A stretch of DNA of 64,000 nucleotides from Actinospica sp035493475 (lineage in GTDB: Bacteria > Actinomycetota > Actinomycetes > Streptomycetales > Catenulisporaceae): positions 25,529 through 89,528 of the forward strand of contig DATJIF010000212.1 in assembly GCA_035493475.1 (NCBI GenBank), given 5' to 3'. The position numbers and the translations under genes were made by a program. The notes beneath the pieces were generated by a model. It had not been told where the DNA came from and ran no database searches. It was given only the letters and a program-made list of their open reading frames with translations. Position 1 is the first letter of the stretch. The number at the start of each line of letters is the position of its first letter. This document shows, one piece after another, positions 43,151-52,484 of this stretch.

Positions 43151-43894
43151 CTATGCCGAGGCCTTGGCGACGGACCAGCCGCCGTCGACCACGAGGCTCG
43201 TCCCGGTGATGAAAGAGGCCTGCGGACCGGCGAGGAAGGCGATGGCCGCCGCCACCTCCTCGGGTCTGCCGAAGCGGCCCGCGGGCGTGGCCGCGACGCT
43301 CTGCCGCCGATCCTCCGCGCCGACGCGGTCCCACGCGCCGGTCATGATCGGCCCGGGCAGCACGGCGTTGACCCGCACGTCCGGCGCGTACTCGACCGCG
43401 AGCTGCCCGCACAGGGAGATGAGCGCGCCCTTGGCCGCCGCGTACGCCGGATGGCCGGGGATGCCGAAGCGCGCGTGCACCGAGGAGACCAGCACCGCGC
43501 TGCCGCCGTGCTCGCGCAGGTCGGGCAGCGCGGCGCGGACCCCGAGGAAGGCGCCGGTCAGGTTGACGGACAGCTGGCGGTCCCAGGAGGCGAGGCTCGT
43601 CTCGTGCACGGCCGCGACGTCCACCGTGAACGCGTTGCTGACCAGCGCGTCCACCGGCCCGAACGCGTGCGCGGCCTCGATGACGCGGTCCCAGTCCTTC
43701 TCGTCGGCGGCGTCGGCCCGCACGAAGACCGCCCGCCCTCCGACCTCGACGATGCGGGCCGCCACCTGCTTGCCCCGCTCGGAGATGTCGGCGAGGACGA
43801 CCGCGGCGCCGTCGCGGGCCAGGCGTTCGGCCGTCGCCGCGCCGATCCCCGACGCCGCGCCGGTGACCACGGCGACGGATACCGGCTCGTTCAT
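43151..43894 (-). CDS. SDR-family oxidoreductase, possible D-galactose 1-dehydrogenase
   Basis: A 247-residue classical SDR: cofactor TGAASGIGAATAERLARDG, ADISERGKQ (a D after the second strand favours NAD), catalytic SSVHARFGIPGHPAYAAAK (Ser, Tyr, Lys), and C-terminal VNAVLPGPIMTGAW. Position between the GH36 gene and the galactonate operon suggests oxidation of galactose to galactonolactone. A lactonase gene is not recognised here. ATG 43894 has GAGGAG upstream. Substrate is inferred from context only. Confidence 0.8.
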   Translation of the reverse strand: MNEPVSVAVVTGAASGIGAATAERLARDGAAVVLADISERGKQVAARIVEVGGRAVFVRADAADEKDWDRVIEAAHAFGPVDALVSNAFTVDVAAVHETSLASWDRQLSVNLTGAFLGVRAALPDLREHGGSAVLVSSVHARFGIPGHPAYAAAKGALISLCGQLAVEYAPDVRVNAVLPGPIMTGAWDRVGAEDRRQSVAATPAGRFGRPEEVAAAIAFLAGPQASFITGTSLVVDGGWSVAKASA

Positions 43895-43926
43895 CTGCTG
43901 AAAGCTCCTCACTCGCGCTGCCCGTT

Positions 43927-43956
43927 ACATTAATTATGAATTGTGAAGGTTCTCAA
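43927..43956 (-). promoter_or_regulatory. Promoter of the SDR-dgo operon, overlapping the end of the GH36 gene
   Basis: TTGAGA (43956-43951), an 18-base spacer and TAATGT (43932-43927), followed by GAGGAG and ATG 43894. The AT-rich 10-mer ACATTAATTA (plus strand 43927-43936) recurs inverted at the GH27 alpha-galactosidase promoter (TAATTAATGT at 51415-51424), so it may also be an operator of the FadR-type regulator. Confidence 0.55.
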
Positions 43957-46051
43957 CGCGCCGCAGCACGACCGCGTCGGCGTCGAAATCAGCCCTCCAG
44001 CCGCACGGCAGTCCGGCGTGCAGCAGGTGGGCGCCGCTGTATTCGACACCGGAAACTGCGTCCACGTAGCGCGCGGCCGGGTCCAGGCCGCGTAGCCGCA
44101 GCCGGTCCGGACGTCCGGGGAGCAGCGGCAGACCGGTCAGATCGCCGCTGTTCCAGGCGAGGACGATCTCGTGCGAGCCGTCCGGCGCCGAATACTGCAC
44201 GCCGTACGAGTCGTCGTCCGCCGGAGTGCCGATCAGGTGCACGTCGCCGTGATGCAGCGTGCCGCGCCACCGCTTGTACCAGGCGATCCACTCGGCGGCC
44301 TCGGCACGCTGCTCATCCGTCCAGCCGCGCACGTCGGCGCCGATGCCGAGCGCACCCGCCATCGCGGTCACGAAGCGGAAGCGCAGCGAGCGCGGCCGGG
44401 TGTCGAAGAACCCTGCGGAGTCGGTCACCCACGAGCTCATCACGTGCGGCGAGTGCGCGTGCAGGAACCCGTGCTGGATGGCCAGCCGATCCTGCGGTCC
44501 GGTGTTGTCGCTCGGCCACACGACGTCGGTCGCGGCGACGGCCGCCGCATCGGCGCGCCCTCCCCCGCCCGCGCAGCCCTCGACCAGCACGTCCGGATGC
44601 TCGGCGCGCAGAATACTGAGAATCCGGTGGTAATTGGCCACGTGCGCGGCGTCCAGGTCGACGGCGCGCGGCAGCGGATCCCCGGGGCGGCCACGCTCGG
44701 TCGGCGGACGGTTCATGTCCCATTTCAGATAGCTGATGGGATGGTTCCGCAGCAGCTTGTCGAGCCAGCCGAGTACGTACTCGGATACGTCAGCGCGGCC
44801 GAGATCGAGCGCCAACTGCCCGCGGATCAGTGCGGAAGGCCGTCCGTCGATCGCGTAGATCCAGTCCGGGTGCTCGGCGAGCAGCCGCGATCCCGGGCTG
44901 ACCGCCTCGGGTTCGACCCAGAGCCCGAAGCCGAGCCCGAGCCCGCGCACCTGGTCGACGAACGCGCCGAAGCCGTCCGGGAACGCCGCCGGATCCGGCT
45001 CCCAGTCGCCGAGGCCCGAAGCGTCATCGGGGCGGCCGGTGAACCAGCCGTCGTCCACGACGAAGAGTTCGGCCCCGATCGACGCGGCGATCCGGGCGAG
45101 CTCGAGCTGCCCCTCCTGCTCGACGTCGAAGCCGGTGGCCTCCCACGAGTTGTACAGCACCGGCCGGGGCCGCAGGCTGCGCGGCCGACTCTGCCGCCGT
45201 TCGAACGCGTGCCAGACCCGCGCCAGGCCGTCGAGCCCCTCGGGACTGAACGCGACCAGCAGTTCCGGCGTCGTGAGCGTGCCGCCGCCGGGCAGCAGCA
45301 CCTCGGCCTCGTGCGGCTCACGTCCCGCGCGCACCCGCAGCAGCCGACCGGCGTCCACCTGCGCGTCGATGTGCCACGAGCCCGACCAGGCCAGGCTGAC
45401 GCCCCAGGTCGGCGCGCTCGGGCCGTCCGGTGTCGCGGCGTCCTGCGCGGCGAGCCACGGTGCATAGTCGTGCCCCGAGACGCCCTGGGTGCTGCCGATG
45501 CCGAAGCTGCCGCGATCGAGCTGTACGTGCGTGAGCTGGAACTCCTGCGCCCACTGCCCCACCAGATACGTCAGCCGCGCGCCGCCCGGCACCGGCACGT
45601 TCACGGCGCCCGAATCCAGCCGCCCGAGCAGCAGATCGCCGTCGCCCATGTTCGCCAGTTCGACCCAGCGCCGGATCACGTCCGTCCCTGGCACCGTCGC
45701 GTAGCAGAGCACTGCATCGAGGCCCAGCACGGTGTCCTCGAACTGAATCCGTAGTCCGTCATCCGTGGCCTCCGCACCGGCGAACGACCACCAACTCCCC
45801 CGATCCGTGCCCGGCCGCCGCACGTCCAGCTCGGCGCCGCCGAACGGACGCAGCCCGAGCGGCACGTACTCGGCCGGGGCGGCGTCGGCAGCCGTGCGGA
45901 AGGGCGTGCGACCGTGCCCGGCCAGCGGCGAGGGACCGTCCTCGACGCCGATCGGACCCCAGGAGGACAGTTCTGCCCAGCCTCCGTGTTCGGGTACTTC
46001 GACGGTGTAGGACGTCGTCGCCGTACGCAGCGTCCAGCGGTTCGCGCTCAC
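43934..46051 (-). CDS. Cytoplasmic GH36 alpha-galactosidase
   Basis: A 705-residue enzyme without signal peptide. GH36 motifs: nucleophile Asp445 in YLKWDMNRP, acid/base Asp515 in PSDNTGPQDRL, plus LFVVDDGWFTGR (about 329-340) and NSWEATGFD. The N-terminal beta-sandwich (about 1-275), barrel (about 295-600) and C-terminal sheet domain match the AgaA/MelA-type layout. GTG 46051 overlaps the permease stop (GTGA), so it is the last gene of the ABC operon. It cleaves imported melibiose/raffinose-type oligosaccharides to galactose for the neighbouring oxidation pathway. Confidence 0.93.
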   Translation of the reverse strand: MSANRWTLRTATTSYTVEVPEHGGWAELSSWGPIGVEDGPSPLAGHGRTPFRTAADAAPAEYVPLGLRPFGGAELDVRRPGTDRGSWWSFAGAEATDDGLRIQFEDTVLGLDAVLCYATVPGTDVIRRWVELANMGDGDLLLGRLDSGAVNVPVPGGARLTYLVGQWAQEFQLTHVQLDRGSFGIGSTQGVSGHDYAPWLAAQDAATPDGPSAPTWGVSLAWSGSWHIDAQVDAGRLLRVRAGREPHEAEVLLPGGGTLTTPELLVAFSPEGLDGLARVWHAFERRQSRPRSLRPRPVLYNSWEATGFDVEQEGQLELARIAASIGAELFVVDDGWFTGRPDDASGLGDWEPDPAAFPDGFGAFVDQVRGLGLGFGLWVEPEAVSPGSRLLAEHPDWIYAIDGRPSALIRGQLALDLGRADVSEYVLGWLDKLLRNHPISYLKWDMNRPPTERGRPGDPLPRAVDLDAAHVANYHRILSILRAEHPDVLVEGCAGGGGRADAAAVAATDVVWPSDNTGPQDRLAIQHGFLHAHSPHVMSSWVTDSAGFFDTRPRSLRFRFVTAMAGALGIGADVRGWTDEQRAEAAEWIAWYKRWRGTLHHGDVHLIGTPADDDSYGVQYSAPDGSHEIVLAWNSGDLTGLPLLPGRPDRLRLRGLDPAARYVDAVSGVEYSGAHLLHAGLPCGWRADFDADAVVLRRVENLHNS

Positions 46052-46875
46052 TTGACGGCTCCGAGGTTCAGACCGGCGATGAAGTGCTTCTGGAAGCGCA
46101 GGAACACGGCCACCGTCGGGATCGCGGCGATCACCGAACCGGCGGCGATCACGTTCCAGTACGAGACGAACTGCCCCTGCAGGCTCAGCAGCGCCGGGGT
46201 GACCGGCATCTTCGACTGCGTGATCAGCACGGTGATCGGCCACAGCAGGTCGTTGAAAATCCAGGTGAACGCCAGCGCGCCGAGCGCGGCCAGCGCGGGG
46301 CGGGTCAGCGGCAGCACGATGCGGAAGTAGACCTGCCACGCGCTCGCGCCGTCGAGCAGCGCCGCCTGCTGGATCTCGCCGGGGATCGTGCGCATGAAGC
46401 CCTGGAGTACGAACACGTAGAAGCCGAGGCCGAAGCCGATCTCCACCACGATGAGCGTGGCCAGCGAGTCGTAGAGCCCGAACACCTGGCTGAGCTTCGC
46501 CACCGGCACCAGCAGGATCTGCGGGGGCAGCAGGTTGCCGCCGAGCATCAGCAGGATCAGCGTGCGGCGGAACGGGATCCGGTAGCGGCTGAGCGCGAAG
46601 GCCGCCATCGAGCCGAGCAGCAGTGTGAGCAGCACGGCCGGGACCGCGACGATCGCGCTGTTGATCAACGCCTGCTGCATGCCGCCGCCGGACCAGGCCG
46701 CGGAGTAGTTCCCGGGCGCGAAGGAGTGCGGCAGGGCGTTGAGTCCGTTGCCGAGCACGTCGTCCGTGGAGCGGAAGCTGATGACCAGGATGAGCGCGAT
46801 CGGCAGGAACCACAGCAGCGACAGCACGCTGGCGCCGGTGTGGAATCCGATGGTGCGCAACCGCTTCGTGCTCAT
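46048..46875 (-). CDS. Sugar ABC transporter permease, MalG type (alpha-galactoside operon)
   Basis: A 275-residue membrane protein with six predicted transmembrane segments (first at about 12-33) and EAA-loop IQQAALLDGASAWQVYFRIV. Partner of the next permease. It overlaps the GH36 gene and shares one base with the upstream permease (TGATG). The binding-protein gene, two permeases and GH36 form one operon without an ATPase gene. Confidence 0.92.
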   Translation of the reverse strand: MSTKRLRTIGFHTGASVLSLLWFLPIALILVISFRSTDDVLGNGLNALPHSFAPGNYSAAWSGGGMQQALINSAIVAVPAVLLTLLLGSMAAFALSRYRIPFRRTLILLMLGGNLLPPQILLVPVAKLSQVFGLYDSLATLIVVEIGFGLGFYVFVLQGFMRTIPGEIQQAALLDGASAWQVYFRIVLPLTRPALAALGALAFTWIFNDLLWPITVLITQSKMPVTPALLSLQGQFVSYWNVIAAGSVIAAIPTVAVFLRFQKHFIAGLNLGAVK

Positions 46876-47837
46876 CAGTCGCTCTCCTTGAACGCGCGGA
46901 CCAGGTAGCTGACGATGACGCCGAACGCGAGCACGAAGATCGCGACGGCCAGGGCGCAGCCGTAGCCGAAGTCGGTGTTCACGAAAGCGGTCTGATACAT
47001 GTACGTGCTCAGCAGCTGCGAGGAGTTGTAGGGGCCGCCCTGCGTCAGGGCCCAGACGACGTCGAACGAACGCAGCGAGTCGATGATGATCACCGACAGG
47101 ACGACGGCGTTGACGCTGCGCAGCTGCGGCAGGGTCACGTTGCGGAACTGCTGCCAGGCCGACGCGCCGTCCACCTTGGCCGCCTCGTACAGCGCGGGGT
47201 CGATGCCCTTGAGCCCGGCGAGATACAGCACCATGACATAGCCGATCTCGCGCCACAGCGCGGGCACGATCTGGGCGTAGAGCGCGGTGCTCGAGTCGGC
47301 CAGCCACGCGTGCTGCCAGCCGCCGAGGCCGATCGAGGACAGCAGCCCGTTGACCATGCCGTTCGGCTGGTAGAGCGTCTGCCACATCAGCGCCGTCGCG
47401 GTCAGCGAGAACACCACCGGCAGGAACAGCGCGGCCCGGTAGACCGCGATGCCGCGCCGCTCGCGTTGCAGGAACAGCGCGCAGCCGAGACCGCCCGCGG
47501 CGGACAGCCCGCCGAACAGCACGAGCCAGATCGCGGTGTCCTCCAGCGCCTTGCGGAACACCGGATCACCGAACATCTTGCTGTAGTTGCCGAAGCCCGC
47601 GAAGCTCGGCGGGTTCACGCCGTTCCAGTTGGTCAGCGAGATGTAGAAGCCCTGGACCGCGGGCCAGAACACGCTGACCGACTCGACCAGCAGCGGAACC
47701 AGCACGAACGCGAGCACCAGCGGCGACGGCCGGCCGGGACCCCACGACCGCTTCGGCCCCCGCCCCCGGCCCGTCGCGCGCGAGGCGACGGGCCGGGCGT
47801 TCGTCGGCGTCACAGAGTTCGTGGACGCGACGGTCAT
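46875..47837 (-). CDS. Sugar ABC transporter permease, MalF type (alpha-galactoside operon)
   Basis: A 320-residue permease. EAA motif YEAAKVDGASAWQQFRNVTL at about 218-237, transmembrane segments from about 40 (LVLAFVLVPLLVESVSVFWP). The ATG at 47837 overlaps the binding-protein stop (ATGA), which favours it over a start 12 bases upstream. It should pair with the MalG-type permease and the lipoprotein to import alpha-galactosides, with the shared ATPase inferred. Confidence 0.92.
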   Translation of the reverse strand: MTVASTNSVTPTNARPVASRATGRGRGPKRSWGPGRPSPLVLAFVLVPLLVESVSVFWPAVQGFYISLTNWNGVNPPSFAGFGNYSKMFGDPVFRKALEDTAIWLVLFGGLSAAGGLGCALFLQRERRGIAVYRAALFLPVVFSLTATALMWQTLYQPNGMVNGLLSSIGLGGWQHAWLADSSTALYAQIVPALWREIGYVMVLYLAGLKGIDPALYEAAKVDGASAWQQFRNVTLPQLRSVNAVVLSVIIIDSLRSFDVVWALTQGGPYNSSQLLSTYMYQTAFVNTDFGYGCALAVAIFVLAFGVIVSYLVRAFKESD

Positions 47838-49123
47838 GCGGTCTTCCACGCCTGCTGCGCCTGCGACTGCCAGGTGCTCAGGATCGAGTCGAGCTTGCCG
47901 GGGTTCTGGATGAAGTCGATCAGCGCGGTGTTAGCGGTGTTCTGCAGCGCGTCGGTCGAGTCGCGGTTGAAGAACTGCGTCAGGTCCGAGGCCGCCGCGA
48001 GCATCGCCTTGCCCTTCTGGACCAGCGCCGTGGACGGTGACGTCGCCTGCGGGTTCGCCGGTATGACCGTGCCCGAGGACGTCTGTGTCCACAGGTTCTG
48101 CGCCTCGGGTGTCGCCATCCAGGTCATGAAGTCGAGCACGGCGGCCGAGTTGTGCGTCTTCGAGCTGGCGAACAGGCCGTCGGTCGGTGCCTCCTCGGCG
48201 TCGGGGACGGACGCGTCGATGACCGGGAACTTGAAGAAGTCGAGGTCGTCGAGCGAGCCCTTCGGCACCGCGTCCGCGAAGAACGTGCCGGTCAGCAGCA
48301 TGCCGCACTGGCCCTGGATGAGCTGGTTCGACGCCTCCTGCCAGCTGACCGCCGTGCCGTTCGGGTCGAAGTACGGCAACACCTGCTTCCAGGTGTTGAA
48401 GACGTCGACCACCTTCGAGTCGGTGAAGCTGTGCTTGCCCTGCAACAGATCGCGGTGGTACTCGGCGCCGTTCAGCCGGATGTCGAAGTAGTCGAACCAC
48501 GCCGACGCGACCCACGCCGTTCCGGTGCCGGCGCCGAGTCCGATCGGCGTGACACCCTTGGCCTTGATCGTGGCGCAGACGTTCAGGAAGTCCGACCACG
48601 TCTTCGGCTCGCTCAGACCCCACTTCGCGAACTGGGACTTCCGGTAGAACACGCCCCACCAGTAGTAGTCCGTCGGCACGAAGATCTGCTTGCCGGCGGC
48701 GTCCGTGCTCAGGGTCTTGAGAGCAGGCTGGTAGTTGGACATCGTCTTCCACACGGAGCTCACGTCGAGCAGCAGCCCGCGCGAGGAGTAGTGGTCGGCG
48801 TCGGAGCCCGCGTACCACGTGTAGACGTCCGGCGGGTTCGCAGAGGTCAGATACGTCGGCAGCAGCGGCTGGTACGTGGTCGCCGCCACTGTGTTGAGCT
48901 TGACCGTGTACTTGCTCTGCTTGCCGTACGCGGCGACCAGCGACTGCATCGCCTTCTCCGCCAGCGGCGAGGAGAGGTCGGACTGCAGCGTGACCGCGCC
49001 GCCCTGCTGGGCGGAACCGCCGGTCGAGGTGGCCGTGGCGCAACCGCCGAGCGCGAGCCCGGCGCCGAGGGCCCCCGCCCCGGCCAGCAGGCCGCGGCGG
49101 GAGAAGGTGGGGGAATAGGACAT
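47834..49123 (-). CDS. Sugar ABC transporter binding lipoprotein (alpha-galactoside operon)
   Basis: A 429-residue family 1 binding protein. Twin-arginine-like signal SRRGLLAGAGALGAGLALGG with lipobox GGCA (Cys near residue 28). Mature domain: AVTLQSDLSSPLAEKAMQSL, PDVYTWYAGSDADHY, YYWWGVFYRKSQFAKWGLS, PTDGLFASSKTH. It is the first transporter gene after the secreted GH27 alpha-galactosidase (19 bases), so alpha-galacto-oligosaccharides are the expected ligands. Confidence 0.93.
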   Translation of the reverse strand: MSYSPTFSRRGLLAGAGALGAGLALGGCATATSTGGSAQQGGAVTLQSDLSSPLAEKAMQSLVAAYGKQSKYTVKLNTVAATTYQPLLPTYLTSANPPDVYTWYAGSDADHYSSRGLLLDVSSVWKTMSNYQPALKTLSTDAAGKQIFVPTDYYWWGVFYRKSQFAKWGLSEPKTWSDFLNVCATIKAKGVTPIGLGAGTGTAWVASAWFDYFDIRLNGAEYHRDLLQGKHSFTDSKVVDVFNTWKQVLPYFDPNGTAVSWQEASNQLIQGQCGMLLTGTFFADAVPKGSLDDLDFFKFPVIDASVPDAEEAPTDGLFASSKTHNSAAVLDFMTWMATPEAQNLWTQTSSGTVIPANPQATSPSTALVQKGKAMLAAASDLTQFFNRDSTDALQNTANTALIDFIQNPGKLDSILSTWQSQAQQAWKTA

Positions 49124-49142
49124 GGCTGTACTTCTCTCCTAC

Positions 49143-51332
49143 TCAGAGCTCGATGAGGTGGACCCGGCCGTCGACGCCGCGGTATGTGAGCCAGGCGAAG
49201 CCGCCGTCCCCGGCCGCCGCGCCGAACGCGCCGCTCAAGTCGTCGCTGGTGAACTCGCCGCGCTTGAACCAGCCGCTCCACGAGCCCGAGGTCAGATTGT
49301 TCTCCCAGACCGTGTAGTCGGAGGCGCGCACGAACAGGTACACGCGGCCCTCCGTCTCCAGCAGCGTGGGGCTGTCGCTGACCGTGCCGCCGACGCTGGT
49401 CCAGCCCGACCACTGGCCGGTGGCGCCGGACGTGTCCAGCCAGACGGAGTCGTCGTTCGTCCGCACGGCGACGTAGGTGGTCGTCCCGTCGGTGACCGCG
49501 GACGGCCGGCCGTAGACCGACAGACCGGTCGGGGTGCCGATGGCGCTCCACGTGCCGGACGGGGTCAGGGTCCAGATCTGCCCGTCGGATCCGGTGGCGG
49601 TCAACGTCCAGGAGTTCGGCCCGCTGTACGCGACGGTCGGCGCGTCGGCCAGCTTGCCGCCGAGCGGGATCCAGCCGCCCCACGTCCCGTTCGCGAACGT
49701 GCGCCGATACGCGTGCCCGTCCACGCCGAGCACGAACAGGTCGATCGAACCGTCAGAGTTCGCATACGCGGCGGGCTGCCCGTCGATGCGTCCTCCGACC
49801 GGCCCGCCGAGGTTCGTCCACGTGCCCGACCAGGCACCCGACGCGTTCGTCGTCTGCTCGTCGAGTTCGCCGTTCGCACCGCGCACGAACGCGGCCGAGT
49901 CGGCGTCGTTCACCCGCGCCAGCGCCGGATCACTCGTCGCGGTCCCGCCGAGGCTCGTCCCCGGCAGCGCGTCCGTGCCGCTGAGCAGCAGCATCACCGA
50001 GCCGTCCGCCGGAACGGTCGTCGTGTATGAGCCCGTATACGTCCCGAGGCTCTGCCGCGCCGCCAGATCCCGCACCGCCACGCCGCCCGAGCCCGAGCCC
50101 GACAGACCGGCGTCCGCGAAGGACACGGACATGCTCTGCGCCGTCGCGGTCCGGTTCAGCAGCACGACAGCCCGCCGCCCGGTCCCCGACAGGACCTTGC
50201 TGTACACCGTTCCCGCGGACGAGGAGTCGATGGCGACGCCCTGCACGTCCAGCGGATCCTGGTCCACAGCCAGAATCTCCGGGTTCTCCAGCGTCGCGAT
50301 CATGCTCGCCGGGAGCGTGCGCGGATCCGAGCCGAGCATCAGCGGCGAGGCCATCTCCGCCCACATCTCGAACTGCGCGTCCGACTGCGTCTCGTTCAGC
50401 TCGTAGCCGCCGCCGGACAGCTGCCGCATCGGGATCAGGTAGTCCGGGTCGTTGTAGTGCCCCGGCCCCTCGGCCTCCGGATGCGCCTCGTTGTCGTCGA
50501 TGTTCCGCAGCACGTCCGCGAACTCGCCGGCCGTCGGCGTGCCGAACGCGATGTCCGTGTCCGTGCGCCACGAGTCGGCGATCGTCGGCCCGAAGGTGTA
50601 GTTGTTCCACGCGTAGTACGCGGCCGGGTTCGACGTGCCCCAGTCCGCGGTCAGCGGATTGCAGAGGTTCAGCAGCATCGGCCGGCCGGACCGGGCCACG
50701 GCCTGGCTGAACTGCGCGTACGACGTCGCCGGGTTCATGTCCTCCGCGATGCCGCACAGGAAGTCGACCTTGATCGCGTCGATCTTCCACGAGGCGAACT
50801 CGTCCGCGTCCTGCTGGTAGTACCCGCCGCCGCTCGCGAGTCCGCAGTTCACGTCGTTGTACACGCCCGCGTCGGTGTAGATCCCCACCTTCAGCCCGCG
50901 CGCGTGCAGCCAGTTGACCAGCGCCGGAATCCCGTCGGGGAACTCGCTCGCGTTCGCCTGCAGCGCGCCGGAGGCGTCCCGCGGCGGCGAGGCCTGCCAT
51001 CCGCCGTCCAGCCAGACGTAGTCGTATCCAGCCTTGGCCAGCCCGCTGCTGACCAGGTAGTTCGCCACACTCTCCACCGTCGCCTGCGTCGGCGAACCGG
51101 TGCCGTAGTAGGTGTTCCACCCCATATAAGGAGTCGGATCCAGCCCACTGTCGTAGTAGGCGGGCGACGAGGCCGACGGCTTCGCGACCTTCGCCGGTAC
51201 CGCCGCCGTGGCCGGAACCGAGGTCCCCGCCACCATCCCGACGGCCGCTACCGCCGCCGTAACCCACCGCCACCGAGCGCCCGCCCGCAAAACCAGGCGG
51301 CGCCCGCGTCGTGCGCGCAACGATTCTGACAT
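49143..51332 (-). CDS. Secreted GH27 alpha-galactosidase with C-terminal PLL/propeller-like lectin domain
   Basis: A 729-residue exported enzyme. Signal: RRGRRLVLRAGARWRWVTAA up to about residue 45. GH27 barrel (about 60-345): MGWNTYY, YDYVWLDGGWQ, nucleophile Asp190 in IKVDFLCG, acid Asp260 in SWRTDTDI. A beta-sandwich (about 350-440) and a 290-residue repeat region (about 441-729) follow with DPALARVNDADSAAFVRGAN and repeated GSWSGW and DGRVHLIEL units, as in PLL/fucose-lectin-like propeller domains. It starts the alpha-galactoside operon and would free galactose from polymers outside the cell. ATG 51332 is favoured over upstream in-frame starts. Confidence 0.9.
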   Translation of the reverse strand: MSESLRARRGRRLVLRAGARWRWVTAAVAAVGMVAGTSVPATAAVPAKVAKPSASSPAYYDSGLDPTPYMGWNTYYGTGSPTQATVESVANYLVSSGLAKAGYDYVWLDGGWQASPPRDASGALQANASEFPDGIPALVNWLHARGLKVGIYTDAGVYNDVNCGLASGGGYYQQDADEFASWKIDAIKVDFLCGIAEDMNPATSYAQFSQAVARSGRPMLLNLCNPLTADWGTSNPAAYYAWNNYTFGPTIADSWRTDTDIAFGTPTAGEFADVLRNIDDNEAHPEAEGPGHYNDPDYLIPMRQLSGGGYELNETQSDAQFEMWAEMASPLMLGSDPRTLPASMIATLENPEILAVDQDPLDVQGVAIDSSSAGTVYSKVLSGTGRRAVVLLNRTATAQSMSVSFADAGLSGSGSGGVAVRDLAARQSLGTYTGSYTTTVPADGSVMLLLSGTDALPGTSLGGTATSDPALARVNDADSAAFVRGANGELDEQTTNASGAWSGTWTNLGGPVGGRIDGQPAAYANSDGSIDLFVLGVDGHAYRRTFANGTWGGWIPLGGKLADAPTVAYSGPNSWTLTATGSDGQIWTLTPSGTWSAIGTPTGLSVYGRPSAVTDGTTTYVAVRTNDDSVWLDTSGATGQWSGWTSVGGTVSDSPTLLETEGRVYLFVRASDYTVWENNLTSGSWSGWFKRGEFTSDDLSGAFGAAAGDGGFAWLTYRGVDGRVHLIEL

Positions 51333-51374
51333 GCCCTCGATCTCCGTCGTCGTTGACTGCTGGGAGCAGAGAAG

Positions 51375-51424
51375 ACGGTGCCGCATGCCCCGGCCGCCCG
51401 TCAAGGAATATTACTAATTAATGT
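51375..51424 (-). promoter_or_regulatory. Promoter/operator region of the alpha-galactoside operon
   Basis: On the minus strand TTGACG (51404-51399), 18 bases and CACCGT (51380-51375); extended -35 reads TTCCTTGACG. Directly upstream is the AT-rich palindromic stretch ATTACTAATTAATGT (plus strand 51410-51424), an unusual patch in this G+C-rich DNA, sharing ACATTAATTA (inverted) with the SDR-dgo promoter. Confidence 0.55.
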
Positions 51425-51503
51425 TTTCTTCGTGGGTGCAAGGCAGGGCAGAGTGGTGCAAAACGGAGCCTCGATCGCCGAAGCACCCCAGCAGGCAGGG
51501 CCC

Positions 51504-52445
51504 GTGGTAGAAACCCTTGTGACAAGCACTGGAGAGACTCCTCAATCCCCGGACGCCGCGGACTCCGGGACCTGGCCGCTCGGCGATCGGCAGGTTTCCC
51601 GGCTCGGGTTCGGCGCGATGCGGCTGACCGGCACGGCGGCGTTCCACGCGGGGACGCCGCGGGATCGGGACGGGTCGATCGCGGTGGTCCGGCGGGCGGT
51701 CGAGCTCGGGGTGAACCACGTGGACACGGCGGCGTTCTACTTCTCGTCGCTGCGTTCCGCCAACGAGATCATCAACGCGGCGCTCGCCCCGCTCGGCGAC
51801 GCGGACGTCCTGGTCGCCACGAAGGTCGGGCCGCGTCGTGACCGGGACGGGCAGTGGGCGGAGGCTGCGCGGGCGGACGAACTGCGCGGCGACGTCGAGG
51901 AGAACCTGCGGCAGCTCGGGCGCGACCACCTCGACCTCGTCTACCTGCGGAACATGCGCTGGGACTCGCTCGCCGAACACTTCGGGGCGCTCGCCGAGTT
52001 GCGGGAGGCGGGCATGATCCGGCATCTCGGGCTCTCCGACGTGACCGTGCAGCAGGTGGCCGAGGCCCGGGCCGTCGCGCCGGTCGTCTCGGTGCAGAAC
52101 CGGTTCAGCCTCGGGCACGACAAGTCCGCCGAGGTGCTGCGCTACTGCGGGCAGGAGGGGATCGCGTTCGTGCCCTTCTTCGCGATCGCCGGGAACCGCG
52201 CCGGTTCGGCCGCTTCCGACTCGGCGGAGTCGGCCGAACCCGCCGAGGTGCTCGCCGTCGCCGAGGCGCACGGGGCCACGCCGCAGCAGATCCGGCTCGC
52301 GTGGACCCTCGCCCAGGGACCGCACGTACTGGCCATCCCGGGCACCGGCGACCTCGGCCACCTCGAGGCGAACATCGCGGCGGGGGCCTTCCGGCTCACG
52401 CCGGCGGAGATCGCGTCGCTGGAATCGGTATACGCACATGCATGA
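51504..52445 (+). CDS. Aldo/keto reductase family protein
   Basis: About 313 residues. An (alpha/beta)8 AKR barrel: LGFGAMRLTG (start of strand 1), NHVDTAAFYFSS (catalytic Asp and Tyr), LVATKVGPRRD (catalytic Lys). The usual catalytic His position reads Arg (DLVYLRNMR), as in a known actinobacterial subgroup. Cofactor tail at ATPQQIRLAWTLA and IPGTGDLGHLEANI. GTG 51504 or 51519 are both possible starts; neither has a strong ribosome site. The gene is divergent from the alpha-galactoside operon and 39 bases before the MBL-fold hydrolase gene; both may be co-transcribed. Confidence 0.82.
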   Translation: MVETLVTSTGETPQSPDAADSGTWPLGDRQVSRLGFGAMRLTGTAAFHAGTPRDRDGSIAVVRRAVELGVNHVDTAAFYFSSLRSANEIINAALAPLGDADVLVATKVGPRRDRDGQWAEAARADELRGDVEENLRQLGRDHLDLVYLRNMRWDSLAEHFGALAELREAGMIRHLGLSDVTVQQVAEARAVAPVVSVQNRFSLGHDKSAEVLRYCGQEGIAFVPFFAIAGNRAGSAASDSAESAEPAEVLAVAEAHGATPQQIRLAWTLAQGPHVLAIPGTGDLGHLEANIAAGAFRLTPAEIASLESVYAHA

Positions 52446-52484
52446 GCATCAGTAACCTGTAAAACCAACGGAGGGAGAACCATC

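Noticed and set aside
43927..43936. ACATTAATTA as a proven FadR-type operator
   Set aside because: It coincides with the -10 box of the SDR operon, so the match with 51415-51424 may be fortuitous; kept as a finding only.
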